From Heliocidaris erythrogramma (lineage: Eukaryota; Echinodermata; Echinoidea; Camarodonta; Echinometridae): 64,000 nt of DNA. Shown here piece after piece: positions 12,592 to 23,193 of the stretch. Made by a program: the position numbers and the translations under genes. The stretch is from NCBI GenBank assembly GCA_025617745.1, contig CM046863.1, positions 7,924,935 to 7,988,934 on the forward strand, given 5' to 3'. The notes beneath the pieces are model-generated. The model was not told the origin of the DNA. It made no database searches and worked only from the letters and a program-made list of their open reading frames with translations. The first letter of the stretch is position 1. Each line of letters begins with the position of its first letter.

Positions 12592-12653
12592 GGCGAGCCT
12601 CGAACCAGGTTCCGCTGATTGAGAGGCGCAGACGTTACCGATGGACTAACGAA
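12592..12653 (-). repeat. tRNA-like segment (Pol III B-box)
   Basis: On the minus strand it reads GTTAGTCCATCGGTAACG, an A-box-like stretch, then about 30 bases later GGTTCGAGGC, a perfect match to the B-box consensus GGTTCRANNC. It ends with GCTCGCC and lacks a credible acceptor stem. It is therefore a tRNA-derived or tRNA-like promoter module rather than a tRNA gene. Confidence 0.5.
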
Positions 12654-12766
12654 TTCTTCTTGCAATCCAGTTTAGTCATGGGAGTCAAGTAGATAACATG
12701 AACTATGTGGTGTCGTAAATTCACTATGTAACAATATAATCAGTTTCGCTCTAAATCGTACAATGT

Positions 12767-12829
12767 GAGTTAGTCTAGCGGTGATGCCATCATTTCTCGA
12801 TCAGCGGACCCTGGTTCGAAGCTCGCCCA
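12767..12829 (+). repeat. tRNA-like segment (Pol III B-box)
   Basis: On the plus strand TTAGTCTAGCGGTGATGCC resembles an A-box, and GGTTCGAAGC at 12,813-12,822 matches the B-box. It is the inverted counterpart of 12,592-12,653 in the opposite arm of the same element. No paired acceptor stem is evident. Confidence 0.5.
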
Positions 12830-12992
12830 AATCATTTTTTTGTATGAATGTTTAGCAGTTTAAGGAGCCGGTCCAGCTCCCGTGAAAGTGCTGAAATAGC
12901 ACGCTGTGTGCATTCAATAGCACTCTGTGTGCAGTCCCTATGCATGCCCTCAAAAAGTGCTATATACAGCACTTCAGTTTTTACAGTGTACA

Positions 12993-13107
12993 GATGACGT
13001 CAAAATAAGACGTCCTCTTGACGTCTTGCGTTGTCGTCTTATTGACGTAATTACAGGACGTAAAAAAGACGAAAACCACGACGTAAATATCACGTAATTT
13101 TTTATCA
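12993..13107. repeat. Inverted copy of the ACGTC-rich unit
   Basis: Starting GATGACGTCAAAATAAGACG, this is the reverse complement of the unit seen twice at 12,161-12,471, ending around ATATCACGTAA. It forms the right arm of the ACGTC foldback. Confidence 0.85.
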
Positions 13108-13434
13108 CGTAAATCAGGTATATTATAAAGCATATTGTTTGTATGTAAACAACCATAGGACATCTTTTCGAACACGTCCTTCAATTACAAAGCTCGACCA
13201 CTGAGCTATCTCGCCCTTTCTCATGATTATGGACATGATAGAACAGCACCTGATGGCAACACCTACTACAGCACCCCCCCCCCACCCCCACCCGCAGACA
13301 GGCTGTGCCATTTATGAATTACTTTGACGAAAATAATCAGTAATGTGTGCTTGTACCGAGGCAAGGTGGGTCAAATGGCGCAACGTGGTCGGACTGATTG
13401 GGTGAGGTGGGGAACAGGGGCGTAGCTAGGATTT

Positions 13435-13990
13435 TTCAATAGGGGGTGGGGGCAGACGTGAAGGAGCCAACCGCGTAGCTAGGATTTCATTTTAGGGGCC
13501 GTTTGTGAGCACGCAAAGCGTGTGAATTTGGTGATGAACACGGTCTGCGTGCGCCCCAGGGGGTGGGCGCAGGGAGGGGGACTTTTTCCCCTCCCGTGCG
13601 AAGCGCGAAAGGTCTGACGTTTTATAGCAAATTTGAGATAAAGATAATGCCTCGTAGCACCTACTGTAGAAAGTTAGTTCGACGTCGAGACTGCTTGTCA
13701 ATTATTTGGACGCAATACTGCACTGTATATAATAGGGGTGGGTGCAGGGGGGGGGGGGTGTCCCACTTCCCACGCAAATCGCGTAAGCTCTGACGATTTA
13801 CAGCAAATTTGAGAATAAAATAGCGGCTCGTACATGTAGCACCTTCTTTTAGGCGGAAAGTTAGTTCGACACCCGCACTGCTTTTCAATTATTGGACGCA
13901 ATACTGTACTGTATGTATCAGGGGTGGGTGCGCGGAGGGGGAGTTACTGTCTCCTTCCTGCTCAAAAGCGCGAAACCTTTTTGAGAAATT
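13435..13990. repeat. Tandem array, unit about 180 bases
   Basis: Units begin with GGGGTGGG at about 13,558, 13,735 and 13,921. Each contains a C/G-rich stretch, TCTGACG, CAGCAAATTTGAGA-like sequence, GAAAGTTAGTTCGAC and GGACGCAATACTG. The first two units are complete and the third is partial. The preceding GCGTAGCTAGGATTT is itself duplicated at 13,432 and 13,472. No coding is seen. Confidence 0.75.
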
Positions 13991-14239
13991 TCGAAGCGCC
14001 TTTTCAGGCTTTTTTCTCTCGCTTCCTCCGCTTTTTCGATGTCGCTTTTTTAAGGGGCTGAATGGGGGGGGGGGGGGTATATTTTTTTTTAAATGCCCCT
14101 CCCATTGTTATTGCTTCGACACAGCCATGGGGGTGTCTCCCATCCAATACTATCATTTTGTTTGCTAATTTTTTTTTTTTTTCATATTAGAGTGTTTCAT
14201 TGAACAACGAAAGTCATATTCCAATATTTTACAAATAAT

Positions 14240-14736
14240 CCTAACCATAACCTCTTCTTCGATTATGAATAGCAACCCTCTTCTTCGATTATGAATAGGG
14301 ACCCTCTTTCCGATTATGAATAGCAACCCTCTTCTCCGATTATGATAGCAGCCCTCTTTTTTGATTATGAATAGAGACCCTCTTATCCGATTATGAATAG
14401 CGACCCTCTTCTCCTATTATGAATAGCGACCCTCTTCTTCTATTACGAGTAGCGACCATTATGATTAACGACCCCGGTTTGGTATTATGAATAGTGACCC
14501 TCTATCTGCATTATGTATAGCGACCCTTATGACTTTTGTTGGATTATGAATAGCAACCCTCTTCTCCTATTATGAATAGCAGTCCTTATGAATAATGGTC
14601 CTAATGAGTTGAATGAATGAGTATAAATAGTGACCCCCTTTTCGCTTTATGAATAGCGACCCTACAGGTATGGGAAATTACACGTTATGAATAGCGGTCC
14701 TTATGAGCCACTGGTCCTTATGACTAGCGAGGTTAC
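14240..14736. mobile_element. Right half of a foldback element
   Basis: An array of degenerate units reading CTCTTCTTCGATTATGAATA followed by GCGACC, ending CCTTATGACTAGCGAG. This is the inverted counterpart of the arm at 8731-9238 and of the right arm of the intact element at 16,183-17,090. There are no unique spacers between the units. Confidence 0.75.
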
Positions 14737-15679
14737 CCCGTTGAAGTAGTAATGGTAAGTAATTAACAATTATGTGTATGAATTTCAAATATGAATTCCT
14801 ACTTAAATATCAGCCATTTTATTTATATTATATATTTTTTTAATAGAGTCTTGATGAAGATCACATAATGGAAAGCTTGACGGCGAATAAAGGAGGATAA
14901 AAGCTACGATCGTCTCAGAACGACCATTTCTGTCACAACAATTTCCACTGAGCAAATTTGAGTGACCGATATTTCACCTTGTAAAAAGGCTTCATCAGGA
15001 AACGATGCTTCATCCGTACAAACAATACACTACAGATGCGGTGGAAAGCGCGTTGTTGTTGTCCAGACAACAAGCGTAAAAGGGCAACAGAGGGAGAAGG
15101 CTTTGATCGCTGTATGTCCTGGTATATCCCATTATAAAACTGGTTGAGTGAGCAAGCTATTAAAAGTAAAAGACTCACCTAAAAGGGAAATTCTAAAACA
15201 CCCAACGAAATTAATTAATTGCTCACTCAAGCATAAGATGCTTTATACCTCACCATATTCATAATGTATTAAAAATAGGAAGCTGAAAATGAATAATGGA
15301 GGGAGACAGGGGCTGGAAATGGCTCACTGGCTTGGCTATCCAATCGCCCCGTAAATGTTTGTAATTATAAATGCTGAAAGATTGTTAGATGGGGCTTTAG
15401 GACAATTGATATTTCTCGTTGGTATGGAGACAGACATAAACAATGGCTCTTACAATGAGTATCTAAGAATGCCTTTGGGGGAATTACTGCCAATGATTTT
15501 CTAACACATTTGCTTTTGAATATACTCTGAATAACATTTAAGCATGCAGGGAATCGCCTCTCGAGTAGGTTTTTTAAATGTACTTAAACGCAAAGAACCT
15601 CTACTTCTAATCTTGTTTGCTGTAATGAATGAATTCAAACTCCGTATGGGAAAAGGCGTAGAGTAAGAGAGGGAAACGC
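14737..15679. other. Non-coding stretch
   Basis: No gene recognised. Around 15,290-15,350 there is another diverged copy of the repeat family seen at 540-785 and 2,330-2,400 (AAATGAATAATGGAGGGA, GGCTTGGCT). Confidence 0.45.
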
Positions 15680-17230
15680 TCTCTCTTTCTCTCTCTCTCT
15701 CTCTCTCATTTAACAGACACATGCAAGAACACACATCTATGTTTTCTATTGTTCGAATTTCAACCGATGACTCCACTATTGAATTGCGTCACAAAATTCA
15801 TTGACGGAATAAACCTCACAAATTGTTGACAACCGATGACCTATTGAATTACTACCGATGACCCATTGTTCTCTTTGTTCGATGTCATCGGTTTGAATGC
15901 GTATACATGTACACGCGCGCACACACACACACACCTACACACACACATTTTGCACTTTTTGAGAAGACTGATGGATTTTACAAGTCTTACTTTTATAGTT
16001 TTAAATGGGGAGAATGGCTTACTTGATGACCAGCTTTCCTTTCATCTTGTAAAAAGAGGAAAATTCAGCCTGACATCGCGTTCGAAATCCATGTTGACAT
16101 AATAACAATAAGATAATATAATTCTCAATAATCAAAATATCATTGAGAGCATGGCTCATTTGTAACTTTGGAGGGGGGGGGGGGGCGCATTTAGGTTCAA
16201 CCCTAACCCTAACCCCTCACCCTAACCCTTACCCTAGTACTGGGTGCCATAATCCCCGGATACGTCATTGGTTATAATATCGGGGTCCGCTCGCTAGTCA
16301 TAAGGACCGCTATTCATAATGGTAATTATTCATAAAGACCGCTATTCATAATCGGAGACGAGGGTCGCTATTCATAATCAAAGAAGAGGGTCGCTATTCA
16401 TAATCAGAAAAGAGGGTCGCTATTCATAATCGAAGAAGAGGGTCGCTATTCATAATCGAAGAAGAGGGTCGCTATTCATAATAAAAGAAGAGGGCCGTCA
16501 TTTCACTTTGAAATGCGCTCTGCCAGTGCCTTAAAAAATAAAAAAGCGATGTGTAATCCATACATTCTTTGATTATGAATAGCGACCCTCTTCTCTGATT
16601 ATGAATAGCGACCCTCTTCTCCGATTATGAATAGCGACCCTCTTCTCCGATTATGAATAGCGACCCTCTTCTCTGATTATGAATAGCGACCCTCTTCTGT
16701 GATTATGAATAGCGACCCTCTTGTTTGATTATGAATAGCGACCCTTATGAATATTGACATTTATGAATAGCGGCCTTTATGAATATCGACCTTTATGAAT
16801 AGCGACCCTGTTTTCGTATTATGAATAGGGACCCTTATGATTAACGACCCGGATTTGGTATTATGGATAGCGACCCTCTTTCCGTATTATGAATAGCGAT
16901 CCTTATGTCTTATTATGAATGGCGGTCTTTATGAATAATTACCATTATGAATAGCCGTCCTTATGACTAGCGAGCGGACCCCGATATTATAACCCGTGGC
17001 GTATCCGGGGATTATGGCACCCAGGGCAAACAGTACTAGGGTAAGGGTTAGGGTGAGGGGTTAGGGTTAGGGTTGAACCTACATGCGCCCTGCTTGCTTT
17101 TATTATACATTTCCCTTTCAAAATAATAGATAGAGCCTCATCATTTGCACTAGGGGTAAATGTTATATCTTATTGCGCTGAAGTGGAACATAAACACCGG
17201 CTTTTATCACGAGGATAAACAAATATAATG
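15680..17230. repeat. Old duplicated segment, interrupted copy
   Basis: Collinear with 2812-3560 through the (TC)n tract, TTTTGCACTTTTTGAGAAG, TACAAGTCTTACTTTTATAG and, further right, GGGTAAATGTTAT and CCGGCTTTTATCA at 17,150-17,210. The complete foldback at 16,183-17,090 sits in the middle, so it inserted after the duplication or was lost from the other copy. An (AC)n tract lies at 15,918-15,948. Confidence 0.6.
16183..17090. mobile_element. Complete foldback element with telomere-like ends
   Basis: The 908-base element is one large inverted repeat. Its outer ends are GGGCGCAT, then AGGTTCAACCCTAACCC with further TTAGGG-type permutations, then ACTGGGTGCCATAATCCCCG. Next come CTCGCTAGTCATAAGG-type ends and multiple 23-26 base units (AGAGGGTCGCTATTCATAAT), in direct orientation on the left and inverted on the right. 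A non-repeated centre lies at about 16,495-16,565. Nothing is encoded. It resembles Foldback-type transposons, whose arms are tandem subrepeats. Confidence 0.85.
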
Positions 17231-17264
17231 AAGGTACATTGAGATAATTCATTTTTCCCATAAC

Positions 17265-17297
<33 letters not shown>

Positions 17298-18114
17298 CCG
17301 TTCCCGAATAACACATTATGCGTCCCTCAGATGCGCTTGTTTACTATTTTTTGTCATCACCTGTGCATGCCTGGGAAGGAAACCCCAAGTCTCTTCGCCC
17401 GGTATAAGTGCATAATTATGACGGTGACTGATTATAATATATAATTCAGGGTCGTGCCCCCCCCCCCCCCCAATTTAAATTCATACACTGCGGGAGAGAT
17501 CAAATATGCCACATACACTGGTACATTGCGCCCAATGTGTGCACAACTCATACATGTACGTAAATGGAGATATTCTGTGTAGCAGGCAATATGTGCACTC
17601 TTTAAATTGGCAATTCCATGCACGAGTGTATTTACTTGGTGACTTACTTCAGTACGCCAAGCGAATAATAATGATACATTTATTTCGCCGTAGAGGGCAG
17701 TCTTCATTTATTCAATTATTCAATTACCGAAAGCAAAACAGAAAATTGAAATCAGAACAAGTATTTCATTTTCAATTTGTAAGGAAGAAAAACGAAAAAA
17801 CAAAATCTGAAAAGGTGTTTAATTTTCTATTTTTTAGAACAAATAATGAAAAAACAAAAATAGAAATCAGAAAAAGGTGATCAATTTCTCATTTCTGCAG
17901 AAAAAATGGAAATTTTTTTTTAAAGAAAACAGTAAAACCAAAAAAGTTGGTTTATCATATTTTCGTTTTTTCAAGTTTTTAACCTTTTAAAAAATATTAA
18001 CTAACGACCGTTTTTCTGTTTGTAAAACAGAAAATTGCAACGGTTTTTACTCAATATTCTGTTTTTCCTTTTTCCGTTTCGGAATGGGACAAATGAATTA
18101 TCTCAATGTACCTT
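17231..18114. mobile_element. Terminal-inverted-repeat element, about 0.88 kb
   Basis: Left end AAGGTACATTGAGATAATTC and right end GAATTATCTCAATGTACCTT are exact inverses. TGA may be a target duplication, because it occurs at both edges. The interior has (AAT)n at 17,266-17,297, a poly(C) tract at 17,458-17,471 and inverted A/T-rich halves (AACAGAAAATTGAAATC against TTTTCTGTTTG...). The open frame at 17,506-17,880 has no domain and becomes a Lys/Glu-rich low-complexity tail, so no transposase is called. Confidence 0.75.
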
Positions 18115-19740
18115 GATTTTCTTCTTGGTCATACGAGTTACATTGCTCAATGATTGCTCTTTACTTTGAAAATGTTACATATTTTCATGTGGCCCAACTA
18201 CTAGTAGGTTTATATCCTGTAGTTGTAGTGTATTAAGTGATATGCCATTTTACTTGGATACGAGTTGTAGATTTTTATCAAGAAAGTCTTTATAACAGGG
18301 TGCCTTTATCTCCTAACTGTGTGTTCAATGTATCTTGTATCGAACTTCTATCCACTTTTTTCTCTGTAGCTATTTATCCCTCTAAATCTTCTTTCTATAT
18401 AAGGCTGTTGTCTGTATCAATTGTTCATAGCGTTTTTAACTTGTATATATAGTGTATAAAGAAAATCAGTTTGTTAATTATCATATATCATTTGTGATAA
18501 GTTACGGACTTGAGGAAAACAAGTAGTTTGAAATAAAGTGTTCATATCATATCAAATTTGTGTTGCCAATCTAATATATGCAAGCGTTTCTGACCGTGTC
18601 TCATATTAAACAATGGTAATCAAATTTATTTATATTGGAAATGCACTGGGCAATATGTGCACAGTAGGGTGAAATGAAATCGAGAAACTGTACCGTACCT
18701 GTACCTTTTTGCTTTATTTTTTGTTTTCTCATTAGAAGCACTTGGGATTAATTTGCGTGAATTGCTTCCCAGCCCTTATACTAAGCTGTAGGAGAGTAAA
18801 TAAAATGCCAAAGAAACTTGCATGAATATAATGAGTATCTCATTAAAATTTACCCCATAGAATTATCAATATGTTTCCATATTCTACTTATATGACACTA
18901 ATATTATCTGAAGCTACTTATACGTATTAAAAACCCTATCTCATGTATAGTACCACACATGTAAATGTACAAGCACAGGAGTAAATAAGGCGTAAAATAA
19001 TGTGCATTTTGCGTATGTGAGTGTATGGCAGCGATTATTCATTGGGCTCAGTACGCTGAAAGCAAGATCATTTATCACCTCGAACGACTGAACACTACAC
19101 GAGCTGTTCGACTTTCAGTCACGCGACGATATCATGGAGATCTTGCATTTTGAGGGGCGCACACACTCGTGCAGACACAATCGCTTTGATTACGGGCTCA
19201 TACGATTTCTGAGTGCTTTTTATACAAGATCCCTGCAGTAGCTGTTCTGTCATATCGTACCAAGCTTTATCACATAGATTTTGTAAAAAGGCCGTAGTAG
19301 TTATACGATTCTACGACATGCTGATTTTAGTAACCAAACTTTTTTTTTCATTCTCGTTGGTTTGGATGAAATAATTATAATGATCGTTATTATGATGACA
19401 AATTTCATATTACAGCGCTTACAGTTAACTGTAAATTTGGGATCATATTTGTATGAAACCGTTTGATATATTTAGTTTCTCTCTCATATATTCTCGTTCT
19501 GTAGTTGGTTGAGAACTATCTATTTCATGAATCTTTCTTTTCGCCTATTCTTTCGTCGGTGACGTAGCCGGAAAATGCTGTTGATTTATTCTGTTTTGCC
19601 CAGTACCATTATGGTTACTCATATTGGTCATTGTATTTTCACACTGCAATAAAAGTTTCCAGTGTGTTTTACGAATGTGTGCCGTCTCTCGACTTGGTCT
19701 CCTTATTTTAGTTGTGCTGTCTCAAATGTGATCACATATT
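18115..19740. other. AT-rich non-coding stretch
   Basis: No gene is supported. Near 18,520 the sequence GGAAAACAAGTAGTTTGAAATAAAG looks like a 3' end with a polyadenylation-type AATAAA, perhaps a truncated LINE or transcript tail, but nothing coding precedes it. Confidence 0.4.
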
Positions 19741-20480
19741 CCCCATTTATGTCTCTCTCCCTCTCTATCTTAGTTTATGTCCATTCTCTCTCTCTCTCTT
19801 TCTTTCTCAAGTTCATTCCTACTGTCTCTTACTTGCTCTTTCCATCCTACTTAATACAAGAGTACCGACAGTAAGGCCCCCCCCCAAAAAAAAAAAAGAA
19901 ATAAAGAAATAAATAAAGAAATAAAAGAAATATATAAATACATATTTAAAAGATAAATAAATACCGGTCTAATATAAACAAAATAGGCGGGGTCGTTCTG
20001 AATAGAGAGAGAGCCAAAGAGAGACAGCAGAGAGATAGAGATAAGGCGGGTATGTGGAAGAGGGTGGGCCACTCTGTGTGGGTGTTTTGGTGACGAGAAC
20101 GAGAAAGAGAGAGGGGGGGGGCGTATGGGGAAGAGGGTGGGCGTATGTGTGTCTCCTTGTGTTTGGGTGTTTTTTTGTGTTAAGAGAGGGAGAGAAAGTA
20201 GGTATATTGAAGAGGAGAGCAATTGTAAGTGTGTGCGTGTTTGGGTGTTTGTGTGATAAGAAAGAAAGAGGGAGAGTGAGTATGGGGAAGAAAGAATGTG
20301 TGCGTGTGTGTGTGTGTGTTTGTTTGGGTATTTGTATGACAGAGAGAAAGAGATAGAAAGTGGGTATGTTGAATAGGGTGGGCGATTGTGTGTGCACGTG
20401 TTGATGTGTATGAAAGCAGATAAATAAGAAAATAAGAAAAAAGGGATATAGAAAGTTTAAAAAGAAATCGGACAAGGAAT
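19741..20480. repeat. Low-complexity minisatellite, GA- and GT-rich
   Basis: A pyrimidine tract (19,741-19,830) precedes A-rich sequence and then four to five degenerate units at 20,040-20,410. Each unit combines GGTATGTGGAAGAGGGTGGGC, a GT-rich stretch with TTTGGGTGTTT, and GAGAGAGA-like sequence. The overlapping minus-strand frames of up to 168 codons are Ser/Leu/Pro/Thr/His-rich translations of this repeat and are not genes. Confidence 0.7.
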
Positions 20481-20608
20481 AAGAAAGTTATGGATATTTG
20501 AAAAATGAGATCACTATATCTGTATGCGAATCTAAAATTGGCAGTTTGGAGAGTCGATTGTGACAAACTTGTGGACAAAAATATCATTTTCTCCGAAAAC
20601 ACGATAAG

Positions 20609-20776
20609 AACTACTTTCGAAAAATAAACTCAAGGGCAATTTCAAATGCCTATTGTACTGCCCATAGAAACCAGTTTCGGATTATGTAATACACCATTGT
20701 AATGTTCGCACATTTCTAAAGGTGATAGACAGGGCTATTGAAATTGTCTTGAGTTTATTTTTCGAAAGTAGTTTTT
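20609..20776. repeat. Hairpin with 38-base inverted arms
   Basis: Arms AACTACTTTCGAAAAATAAA... at 20,609-20,648 and the near-perfect inverse at 20,737-20,776 enclose about 90 bases. It is probably a small inverted-repeat element. Clear target duplications were not found. Confidence 0.7.
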
Positions 20777-21108
20777 ATGGATTTCGAAGCGCCTTTTCCC
20801 TCGGGGCTGTACTCAAATATGTTGAGATATTGAGATATGGTGAGATAGCATATTGTTATAGGACCTCGTGAAAGAAAAAAGGTCCTACTAAGTATTACAT
20901 TTTGAACAAAAAATGACATTTTAGTCATTTTGTGAGTTGGAGCATGGACATAACTATTCTGCCAATTTGAAATTCCCATATGTATAGTGATTACAACTTT
21001 CAAAAATTCTTTCTTATTGCTTGTCCGATATCAATCTAACTTTCACCTGTTTCTCTGATTTTTCCTCTTTCTTTCAGAGCAACTTAAGGTTGGATTTCCT
21101 TTTAATAA

Positions 21109-21400
21109 AGGGATACGCCACCAGGCCGCAGTGGGGAAAGTCGGGATTGCGTAAGCCCCATTCACTCGTACATAAACTTTGTGCGTCGAACGCGTCCGCT
21201 GGACTTAGTGGGATTACATTTCGACTGCACGAAGCCGACCGAATCTCGCACGAGAGCTCAAGCTCAGGCGGAGCGTGCATGTTGTGCGGCAACCAGTCTG
21301 TCCGAATTTTAATCCCTGCGGGGCAACGGCATGATCAGGTAACGATCACGGTGCCCTCTCGCGGCATAAAAACGTCCACAATCTGCGGTTGAGTATCCCT
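21109..21400. mobile_element. MITE family A, second copy, inverted
   Basis: A 292-base copy of the element at 9725-10,021 in the opposite orientation, beginning AGGGATACGCCACC and ending GAGTATCCCT. The right flank is TTAA (21,401-21,404). The left flank reads ATAA, one change from TTAA. Moderate divergence between the copies shows the family is not brand new. Confidence 0.8.
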
Positions 21401-22764
21401 TTAAGGGGCAATAACGTAGTTAGGAGGCGTTTCAAGTACATAAGCGATGGAAGATGACAAAGAAAGGATAGAGACGGCGGGGGGGGGGATGGGGATTAAA
21501 AATGTAAAAGAACATATTAAATACTATTACCTCTTACACAATAAATGAAAATTGAATAATGCGAATAATAAGATTTTTGTTTTAGGCTAAGTATTCATAA
21601 CTTTTATTTTTATTCATAACGACATTTTACAGTTCAGGTTTCAGTTCTGTAGGTCTCCTTTGAACAAAAGCTAAATGTGCAACATAAAGCAATGCACTGT
21701 TGATAACCCTTTCAAGCCTTCGTTAGAATCTCTGATTTAAGGTGCACCACAATTGCAGCGATCTGTTTTAGGACCGAGCGTTTTTGCATCAAATTACTTG
21801 AATTCAGGTATATGATTTTCATCTTTATTTCTTTTCTTATGTTCTGATTATTCATGTTTTTAAGAAACATACAACGAACTATACCCACTCAGACATTTTT
21901 TTTTGTACAAGCCTTCACTGTAAATCTATCTTACCAATGCACTTTCTTATAATTTGGTTATAAAATGTTGATATTGTTAGGCGACTTAAAAGAACAAGTT
22001 TAAAAGCATGATTCAAGTTTCAAGATAAGTAAACCTATAGTCTGGGAGCCTGTCCCGAAATAGTCACCCCATTTTACCCATAAAATCACCCTTAAAGTTG
22101 CTAAGACCATCTGAGTCATTGTCAAAAAGGTTGTCAGCCGGATCATAGCTGTCGATTTCACCCCATCTCCCCCTTGAACCAAAAATTTTCTTCAGGATGG
22201 GGTGTCAGACGGCACCTAAATATTAGGGTAAATTGTTCCCTTGAAGCCCAGGGACCAAATCTTGTCAGAAGGAAGAGCTATGGATGTACATTACAAAAAT
22301 GTAAAAACTTACAAAATGGTCAATCGGGAAGGGGGCGTCAGACATCCTGAAATGAAAACCCCAAATTGCCCTTTGACCACGTTTCACCCCCCCCCCCCCC
22401 CCACCCATGCTCTGTTTGTAAAGTAAAACCATTTTCTTTCCTTCTGACTATGATAATTCAAAAGTGTTAAATTCAATTCAATTCAAACTTTCATAATAAT
22501 TGATAATAATCTTCTTGTGGTGCAATGTGGTGTTAATTATTATATCAAGAAAGAAACTTGAATTCTGTGGGCATTACGGCCACACCACAAGCTTATAAAT
22601 AAAAATGTTCCATATTGTTAGCCATTACAAGTTTGATAATTTAATCATTTAATAACTAATACATTGGAAAACATAAGTTAAAAAGCGAGCTACTTTTAAG
22701 ACAGTGTTAAAACGACGCTTGATTGAAAATGTTCTTAAGTCATCGTCTTGACCCTTGTACTTCT
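21401..22764. other. Non-coding stretch
   Basis: No gene is supported. A poly(G) run lies near 21,479-21,488 and a poly(C) run at 22,387-22,402. Around 22,500-22,590 there are weak inverted matches (TTGTGGTG / CACCACAA). Confidence 0.45.
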
Positions 22765-23069
22765 CAGTCAATTTAGAGTACAGAGTTTGAGGCTAGTGTA
22801 ACGAAAGCACTCAATGAAACAAAGAGAGAATGGAATGAATTCTACAAATGGTTGATCGACCATGTTCCAGATCCAGGACGAGTCGATCCAAGTTGAGCTA
22901 TAGAGAAACTGAAGAATCCCTTGAAAATAACATTTAACAAATTCATAGTGACGAAGCTTTTCGACCTGCACTCATCGGGTCACAACGCAGGAATGAGAGA
23001 ATACGAGAAAATACGAAAGTCAAGGAAGGGTGTGTACAGCGACCCGGATATGATCCGGGCACGCTAAAA
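22765..23069 (+). pseudogene. Unidentified decayed coding fragment
   Basis: One plus-strand frame stays open for about 100 codons except for a single TGA at about codon 37. Its composition is normal for protein, with segments such as KREWNEFYKWLIDHVPDPGR and KLFDLHSSGHNAGMREYEKI, and it closes with a TAA. The other frames are broken. It looks like the remnant of a retroelement or host coding sequence. The family was not recognised, no start was found and no function is assigned. Confidence 0.35.
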
Positions 23070-23163
23070 TAATCGAAGAGCCTGTACAAACTCCTTTTGT
23101 CGGCACAGTAGCGGATCTCTTGACTGAATGAACAACGCCTCTAAGAAGCGAAGATGCTGAGAG

Positions 23164-23193
23164 GGGTTAGGGTTAGGGGTAGGGTTAGGGTTG
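23164..23193 (+). repeat. Short telomere-like TTAGGG run
   Basis: About 30 bases of GGGTTAGGG permutations. They resemble the ends of the foldback element at 16,183-17,090 and may be a fragment of such a terminus. Confidence 0.6.

Larger units (their letters stand above)
12472..12992. mobile_element. Inverted-repeat element with tRNA-like arms
   Basis: Termini TGTACACTGTAAAAACTAAA and the inverted TTTTTACAGTGTACA define a 521-base element. Similarity between the arms continues inward for about 190-220 bases, and each arm contains a tRNA-like segment in inverted orientation. The element sits exactly in the loop of the ACGTC foldback. The terminal motif CACTGTAAAAA is common in metazoan non-autonomous DNA elements; the superfamily is not resolved here. 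Confidence 0.75.

Noticed and set aside
12592-12829. Two tRNA genes
   Set aside because: A- and B-box-like motifs are present, but no acceptor stem or full cloverleaf could be formed and both lie within a mobile element's arms.
14240-14736. Regular repeat array resembling a CRISPR
   Set aside because: The units are contiguous and degenerate with no unique spacers, and the array is one arm of a foldback element in a eukaryotic genome.
16200-17080. TTAGGG-type repeats suggesting a chromosome end
   Set aside because: They occur as short inverted blocks at both ends of an internal element and are followed by ordinary sequence.
19851-20602. Three overlapping minus-strand frames of 123-168 codons
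   Set aside because: All read through a GA/GT minisatellite and consist of Ser, Leu, His, Thr and Pro repeats; overlapping open frames in several phases are typical of low complexity.
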